This document shows, one piece after another, positions 5,908 to 9,666 of a stretch of DNA of 9,666 nt. How positions within the stretch are numbered: the first letter of the stretch is position 1; each line of letters opens with the position of its first letter. The position numbers and the translations under genes are program-made. The notes below the pieces were generated by a model that saw only the letters and a program-made list of their open reading frames with translations, searched no databases and was not told the origin of the DNA. Source of the stretch: JBDKGV01 sp039798005 (lineage in GTDB: Bacteria; Fibrobacterota; Fibrobacteria; UBA5070); the NCBI GenBank assembly GCA_039798005.1, contig JBDKGV010000128.1:1-9666 (forward strand). Reading direction: 5' to 3'.

Positions 5908-6915
5908 ATGGTCACGATGCCCAAGGGACTCCTTCTTCTCAATCTCGGTTCCCCCTCCGCCCCCGAGCGCGGCCCCGTCGCCACCTACCTGCGGCAGTTC
6001 CTCTTCGATCGCCGCGTCATCGACATCGCCACGCTCCCGCGCTGGCTTCTGGTCAACGGCATCATCGCCCCGTTCCGCTCGGCCAAGAGCGCACGCGCCT
6101 ACCAATCCGTCTGGACCGTGGACGGCTCGCCTTTGCTTTCGCATTCGCGTGCCTTGGCCGCCGCCGTTCAAAGCAAGCTTGGCCCGCAGTGGGCCGTGGC
6201 TTTGGGGATGCGCTACGGCACTCCCTCCATCGAGTCCGCCTTGCAGGAACTTGCCGCCGCCGGTTGCGATCGCATCGCCGTGATGCCGCTCTATCCTCAA
6301 TACAGTTCGGCGACCACGGGTTCCTCGCTTGAGGAGGTCGGCCGCGTGGTGGGGCAGTGGTGGAATGTTCCGGCACTGACGACGGTCCCTGCCTTTCACG
6401 GAGATCCCGGGTATCTCGCAGCCACGGCAGACCCGATCGCCCAAAGTTTGCAGGACCTGCCGCAGGCCCATGTCCTGTTCAGTTTTCACGGGCTTCCCGA
6501 ACGGCAAGTGCTCAAGGGGGACAGTGCGTGTCTGCAAGGGGATTGCTGTGCGGTGGCAAAGCCCTTCTGTTACAAGTCCCAATGCATGGCCACTGCCCGG
6601 GCGCTGGCGACAAGGCTGGAACTCGGGCCCCATCAATGGAGTGTCGGATTTCAATCCCGCTTGGGGCGCGAACCATGGCTTGGCCCCAACACGGAAGAGG
6701 TGGCGCGGGGCCTTGCCGCTGCGGGTCACTCGCTGATCGTCGCGGCCCCGTCCTTTGTCGCCGACTGCCTGGAAACCCTGGAGGAACTGGGCGATCGGCT
6801 GAAGGAAACCTTCCACCAAGCCGGAGGCAAGGAGTTTCGCGTCGCTGCGTGCCCCAATGCAAGCGGCCTTTGGGTCGGTGCCGTTGCGAGCATGGCTCAA
6901 GGCACCATGCCCTGA
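5908..6915 (+). CDS. hemH: Ferrochelatase HemH with an internal [2Fe-2S]-type cysteine cluster
   Basis: HemH inserts Fe2+ into a porphyrin, the last step of protoporphyrin-dependent haem synthesis. From 5908 the product has 335 residues, normal for the family. Motifs are: GLLLLNLGSPSAPE near the start; GSPLLSHS; GMRYGTPSI; MPLYPQYSSATTGS; FSFHGLPER, with the conserved His194; FQSRLGREPWL; and FVADCLETLEEL, with the conserved Glu289. Between HGLPER and the C-terminal third is a C-x4-C-C-x6-C-x4-C segment (Cys208, 213, 214, 221, 226). This matches ferrochelatases such as that of Myxococcus xanthus, whose [2Fe-2S] cluster is held by four cysteines in an internal segment of about 20 residues. Starts at 5908 or 5917 are both possible, and the latter (MPKGLLLLNLG) best fits the family edge. 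Neither has a clear ribosome site. A GTG at 5872 would begin inside the terminator and is unlikely. Confidence 0.93.
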   Translation: MVTMPKGLLLLNLGSPSAPERGPVATYLRQFLFDRRVIDIATLPRWLLVNGIIAPFRSAKSARAYQSVWTVDGSPLLSHSRALAAAVQSKLGPQWAVALGMRYGTPSIESALQELAAAGCDRIAVMPLYPQYSSATTGSSLEEVGRVVGQWWNVPALTTVPAFHGDPGYLAATADPIAQSLQDLPQAHVLFSFHGLPERQVLKGDSACLQGDCCAVAKPFCYKSQCMATARALATRLELGPHQWSVGFQSRLGREPWLGPNTEEVARGLAAAGHSLIVAAPSFVADCLETLEELGDRLKETFHQAGGKEFRVAACPNASGLWVGAVASMAQGTMP

Positions 6916-6986
6916 ACTTCGATCGCGCTTTCTTCCTGCTCCATGGAGCCTTCGAGTGTTACATTGGCGCGACTATTCACTGAGCT

Positions 6987-7014
6987 TGCATCGAGTGCCT
7001 CGGGCACGGATGCA
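6987..7014 (+). promoter_or_regulatory. Hairpin in the leader of efp
   Basis: TGCATC (6987-6992) pairs with GATGCA (7009-7014). Inside it, GTGCC (6995-6999) pairs with GGCAC (7003-7007) around the loop TCG, with a small GA/G internal loop between the two helices. It ends 14 bases before the efp ribosome site (AGGAG, 7029-7033), which it leaves free. A 12-base perfect palindrome, GCTCCATGGAGC, lies upstream at 6938-6949. The hairpin has no T run, so it is more likely a leader or mRNA-stability structure than a terminator. Confidence 0.45.
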
Positions 7015-7043
7015 CGGAACCTTCGACCAGGAGTCTCTCCAAA

Positions 7044-7613
7044 ATGGGTATGCTTCCATCCAACATGTGGGCCAAGCGCGTTCGCGTCGTGATCGAGGGC
7101 AAGCCCTGGATCTTCACCGAAGTGAACTTCGTGAAGCCGGGCAAGGGCCAGGCCTTCCTGCGTTGCCGTCTCAAGAACCTGATGGACGGAAGCACGCTGG
7201 AGCGCACCTACAAGTCGGGCGAGTCGCTGGAAGAAGCGAACATGGAAGAAGCCGAAGTCCAGTATCTCTACACCGACGGTGAGACCTGGCACTTCATGAA
7301 CACCGAGACCTTCGAGGAACTTGACTTGGGCAAGGTCCAGATGGAAGACGTCAAGAACTGGCTCCTCCCTGAGATGAAGTGCACCGTCCTGTTCTTTGAC
7401 GGCAAGGCCATCGCCATCACCCCGCCGACGTTTGTTGATCTCGTGATCACCTATTGCGAGCCGGGTCTCAAGGGCGATACCACCAACACTCCCTTCAAGC
7501 CCGCGACGCTGGAGACGGGTGCCCAAGTGTCCGTGCCGCTTTTCGTTGAGAACGGCGAAAAAATTCGAATCGACACGCGCACTGGCGAATACAGTGAACG
7601 CGTGAAGGCTTGA
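7044..7613 (+). CDS. efp: Translation elongation factor P (EF-P)
   Basis: EF-P binds ribosomes stalled on consecutive prolines and promotes peptide bond formation. The 189-residue product has the full three-domain length. Domain I (about 1-63) contains VKPGKGQAFLR at 30-40, with Lys34 at the tip of the loop. This is the position modified (beta-lysylated) in E. coli-type EF-P. Domain II is at about 66-126 (YLYTDGETWHFMNTETFEE). Domain III is at about 130-185, with the signature GLKGDTTNTPFKPATLETGA, then VPLFVENGEKIRIDTRTGEY. The ATG at 7044 follows AGGAG at 7029-7033. The modification genes epmA and epmB are not in the window, so the Lys34 modification is an inference. The gene has a structured leader and no visible terminator before the next gene. 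Confidence 0.97.
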   Translation: MGMLPSNMWAKRVRVVIEGKPWIFTEVNFVKPGKGQAFLRCRLKNLMDGSTLERTYKSGESLEEANMEEAEVQYLYTDGETWHFMNTETFEELDLGKVQMEDVKNWLLPEMKCTVLFFDGKAIAITPPTFVDLVITYCEPGLKGDTTNTPFKPATLETGAQVSVPLFVENGEKIRIDTRTGEYSERVKA

Positions 7614-7653
7614 TTGCGACTAAACCCTTGTGAGTGAACGATTTGAAAACGCC

Positions 7654-7682
7654 TTGCGGATCTCGATCAATCACTCTAGATT
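7654..7682 (+). promoter_or_regulatory. Candidate promoter of the exported protein gene
   Basis: TTGCGG (7654-7659) and TAGATT (7677-7682) are spaced by 17 bases and match the sigma-70 boxes partially. Transcription from here would give a leader of about 35 bases that is rich in C and A and poor in structure. It contains GGAG at 7713-7716, six bases before the ATG at 7723. Such a leader suits strong translation. The match is modest, and nobody has defined promoters for this organism here, so this is only a candidate. Confidence 0.3.
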
Positions 7683-7722
7683 TGCCACCATCCTACCCAC
7701 CATCACCACTCTGGAGCAGAAT

Positions 7723-9354
7723 ATGAAGAAAATCGCTCTGTCTGCCGCTGCCTTGGCTGTTCTGGCCACTGGCGTGCGCGCTGACTACTCGTTCGTGTTT
7801 CCCACTTCGGCCGCGGACTCCGCTGCCGTGAACGCTGCCATCCCTTGCAAGTCTTACGACGAGAAGAAGGGCACCACCACCGCTCTCTCCGCAAGCGCTG
7901 GAGCCATCAAGCTCTCCGCCACTTGGGGCGCCGTTCCTGCATGGGGTGCCGCTGCCGGTATTCTCCTGCCCATCAACAAGATGTGGACTCCGGTTGACTT
8001 CTCGGGCGTGACTTCGGTCACCTTCTCGTACAAGACCGGCGATGCCAAGACCGCCATCGAGTTCGCTCCGAACTCCCCGCTGTACCTCGGCGCCGCCACC
8101 GACAACGGTGTGATGATGCTGGCTCCGTACGCCGGTTCGGTCGCCTTCAAGAAGGTCACTGTCGGTCTGCCCGATGGTATCGCCTTTGCTGACTGGATGA
8201 TCACCCAGGAGCCCGCTCAGACCGAGACCACTTGGGACGACGTCAAGACCGAGATCAAGCTCCTTCAGTTCTCCCCCAAGCCCGTGTACAACGCCACCGG
8301 TTCCGCCATCACTGGCGCTGCCGTTGCAACGCTGGAAATCAAGGACGTCAGCATCCAGGGTGATATCAAGATCACCACCGGCAATATTGATTGGCTCAAA
8401 GCAAATGGGACGGGTTGCGCTGGCAACTTGAAGTCCGTCCTCTCGAACTTCAACGGTGACTTCACTGGTGTCCCCAACAAGAACACCCAGGGCGGTTACT
8501 GGTTCGCCTTCACCGACACCACTTCCGGCACACCGGGCCCGGCCAACGGCGCGTCGACCTTGTTTGAGGACGACAACACCATCCAGGGCATGCAGTTCAT
8601 TCCGGGCGACGAAGCCAACCGCGGCGTTGCAGGCATCACGGCTACTCTGTCCAAGGGCGATGCCACTCTGCACCCCTACGCAGGCTGGGCGGATATCGGC
8701 ACCGGCTTCAAGGACAAGACCACTGGCGACGACACCTACCTCGACCTCACCGGCTTGAAGGGTATTTCCTTCTCCATCTCGATGGCTGATGGCTTCGACG
8801 AGGCCAATCTCACCGGTGTGATCGTCAAGCTTGGCAACAAGTCGGTCGGTGACTCGGTTCAGTACAGCGCTGGCGTTCCGTACACCATGAACAACCAGAC
8901 CATCTGCATCGATACCAAGGACTTCACCCAGCCCACTTGGTACACCTCCAAGAACGGCGGCGCCAAGCCCCTGCCGCTCAAGGACCTCGGCAAGATCATG
9001 TGGGAACTGAAGATCAACAGCGACAAGACTGCTTCGGCAGCCACCAGCTCCTTCTACATCGGCGACGTCACCTTCTGGGGTGCCTCTGTCGGAATTTCCA
9101 ACCAGAAGGTTGGCGGCAAGTCGGCTCTCGTGGCCAACTACTCCAAGGGTCTGACCTTGAGCTACGCTCTTGAGGGCGCTTCCGCTGCCAAGATCGACAT
9201 CGTTCGCATGGACGGTTCCAAGGTTGCTTCCTTCGACGGTGCAGCCAAGGCTTCCAACCAGTCGTTCAATGTCTCGCTGGCTCGCGGCACCTACCTGGCC
9301 GTCGTCAAGGGTGGCAAGACCAACCTGGTCGCTCCCTTCGCAGTCGCCAAGTAA
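7723..9354 (+). CDS. Exported two-domain beta-sandwich protein, possibly carbohydrate binding, with T9SS-like C-terminal domain
   Basis: The 543-residue product has a clean signal peptide: MKK, a hydrophobic core, and cleavage after VRA at residue 20. Two similar beta-rich domains follow. Domain 1 (about 22-215) contains VDFSGVTSVTFSYKT (91-105) and ends KDVSIQGD. Domain 2 (about 240-455) contains LDLTGLKGISFSISM (340-354) and ends IGDVTFWG. The shared pattern recalls carbohydrate-binding modules of the CBM11/CIA30 kind seen in Fibrobacter proteins, but I claim only resemblance. The last 80 residues (about 464-543) have the order N..-L.., ..I.I.RMDG..V, L..GTYLAVV, F.V.K. This resembles type IX secretion (type A) sorting domains. 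No catalytic motif or internal membrane span is visible. The start at 7723 is set by GGAG and the signal peptide; an in-frame upstream start at 7630 would bury the signal. Ala and Asn codons are strongly restricted (GCC/GCT, AAC), which suggests high expression. A tandem terminator follows. Confidence 0.8.
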   Translation: MKKIALSAAALAVLATGVRADYSFVFPTSAADSAAVNAAIPCKSYDEKKGTTTALSASAGAIKLSATWGAVPAWGAAAGILLPINKMWTPVDFSGVTSVTFSYKTGDAKTAIEFAPNSPLYLGAATDNGVMMLAPYAGSVAFKKVTVGLPDGIAFADWMITQEPAQTETTWDDVKTEIKLLQFSPKPVYNATGSAITGAAVATLEIKDVSIQGDIKITTGNIDWLKANGTGCAGNLKSVLSNFNGDFTGVPNKNTQGGYWFAFTDTTSGTPGPANGASTLFEDDNTIQGMQFIPGDEANRGVAGITATLSKGDATLHPYAGWADIGTGFKDKTTGDDTYLDLTGLKGISFSISMADGFDEANLTGVIVKLGNKSVGDSVQYSAGVPYTMNNQTICIDTKDFTQPTWYTSKNGGAKPLPLKDLGKIMWELKINSDKTASAATSSFYIGDVTFWGASVGISNQKVGGKSALVANYSKGLTLSYALEGASAAKIDIVRMDGSKVASFDGAAKASNQSFNVSLARGTYLAVVKGGKTNLVAPFAVAK

Positions 9355-9374
9355 GTTCGCTTCGTAGCGGTGCT

Positions 9375-9390
9375 CCCCACTTCGGTGGGG
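9375..9390 (+). other. TTCG-loop hairpin downstream of the exported protein gene
   Basis: CCCCAC (9375-9380) pairs with GTGGGG (9385-9390) around TTCG, an exceptionally stable C(UUCG)G tetraloop. It lies 20 bases past the stop codon. No T run follows (ATTCC), so it is better read as an mRNA 3'-end stabiliser or a backup stop before the main terminator than as a terminator itself. Confidence 0.6.
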
Positions 9391-9413
9391 ATTCCATCGC
9401 CATCGTGTGAATG

Positions 9414-9444
9414 AACCGTCTTTCTTCGGAAAGACGGTTTTTTT
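9414..9444 (+). terminator. Strong intrinsic terminator with TTCG loop
   Basis: AACCGTCTTTC (9414-9424) pairs perfectly with GAAAGACGGTT (9429-9439) over 11 bases around a TTCG tetraloop, and seven consecutive T follow (9438-9444). This is a textbook rho-independent terminator for the exported protein gene. The left arm is preceded by few A, so it would act mainly on the + strand. Confidence 0.95.
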
Positions 9445-9456
9445 GTGTCCGGCGAT

Positions 9457-9666
9457 GTTGCAAATCCCCCCCTTCTGGAGGGTTGCCCGCCGACTTGCCG
9501 TAGTTCAGGCCGCCGATGCGTTCGGCGTTGGAAATTCCCCTCCACTGGAGGGTTGCCCGCCGACTTGCGGAAGTTCAGGCCGCCGCTGCGTTCGGCGTTG
9601 GAAATTCCCCTCCACTGGAGGGTTGCCCGCCGACTTGCGGAAGTTCAGGCCGCCGCTGCGTTCGGT
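9457..9666. repeat. Tandem array of 70-base repeats, at least three units, running off the window
   Basis: Three head-to-tail units occupy 9457-9526, 9527-9596 and 9597-9666. Units 2 and 3 differ only at the last base. Unit 1 differs from unit 2 at 8 of 70 positions. In units 2 and 3 each unit holds CCCTCCA-C-TGGAGGG (9538-9552 in unit 2) and ACTT-GCGG-AAGT (9563-9574). A CGCCG/CGGCG hairpin (9581-9597) spans the unit junction and is also kept in unit 1. Seventy is not a multiple of three, so the array cannot encode a repeated peptide. No open frame with homology crosses it. The interval 9355-9666 holds only the two hairpins and this array. Its right end and copy number lie outside the window. 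Confidence 0.92.

Noticed and set aside
4912..6900. A 662-codon - strand open frame across the sigma gene, terminator and hemH
   Set aside because: It crosses two conserved + strand genes and an intrinsic terminator, and shows no domain. Long antisense frames are expected when the sense codons rarely yield stops in reverse.
9291..9545. An 84-codon - strand open frame over the terminator and repeats
   Set aside because: It reads through two strong hairpins and into the non-coding repeat, its composition is basic and irregular, and it has no ribosome site or domain.
9457..9666. CRISPR array
   Set aside because: The whole 70-base period is repeated, including what would be spacers, and units 2 and 3 are nearly identical throughout. 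No cas gene is present.
9457..9666. tRNA-like repeats, because the unit is about 70 bases and contains GTTCAGGCC like a T-loop
   Set aside because: No acceptor stem, D-arm or anticodon arm can be placed in the unit.

Overview
The window looks like chromosomal DNA from a GC-rich Gram-negative bacterium, probably in or near Fibrobacterota (FCB superphylum). This rests on three things: a short primary-type sigma factor without region 1.1, a Myxococcus-type ferrochelatase with an internal cysteine cluster, and a secreted beta-rich protein with a C-terminal domain resembling type IX secretion sorting domains. The placement is an inference. No rRNA or other phylogenetic marker was available to test it.

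Every gene I can support is on the + strand. The layout is: the 3' end of an unidentified gene (1-146); glnD (205-2841), overlapping thiE by an ATGA (2838-3524); a small cysteine-rich lipoprotein (3596-3952); a 154-base gap with two strong palindromes; queE (4107-4739); a 244-base AT-richer region with a striking inverted and phased repeat; an RpoD/SigA-type sigma factor (4984-5832); an intrinsic terminator lying only 9 bases before the start of hemH (5908-6915); a hairpin in the leader of efp (6987-7014); efp (7044-7613); a large exported protein (7723-9354); two TTCG-loop hairpins, the second a textbook terminator; and at least three 70-base tandem repeats running off the right edge (9457-9666).

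Most of the content is housekeeping: nitrogen status sensing (GlnD), thiamine (ThiE), queuosine/7-deazaguanine (QueE), transcription (sigma), haem (HemH) and translation of polyproline stretches (EF-P). The genes do not form one pathway. Only glnD-thiE is clearly arranged for coupled translation. The other genes are separated by gaps holding structured, probably regulatory DNA.

I do not see a new defence, mobile or biosynthetic system. The parts that ordinary annotation does not explain are: the exported two-domain protein with its skewed codon use; the 70-base tandem array; the 10-base-phased TGACA/TGTCA element upstream of the sigma factor; the terminator pressed against hemH; the palindromes before queE; and the unidentified lipoprotein.
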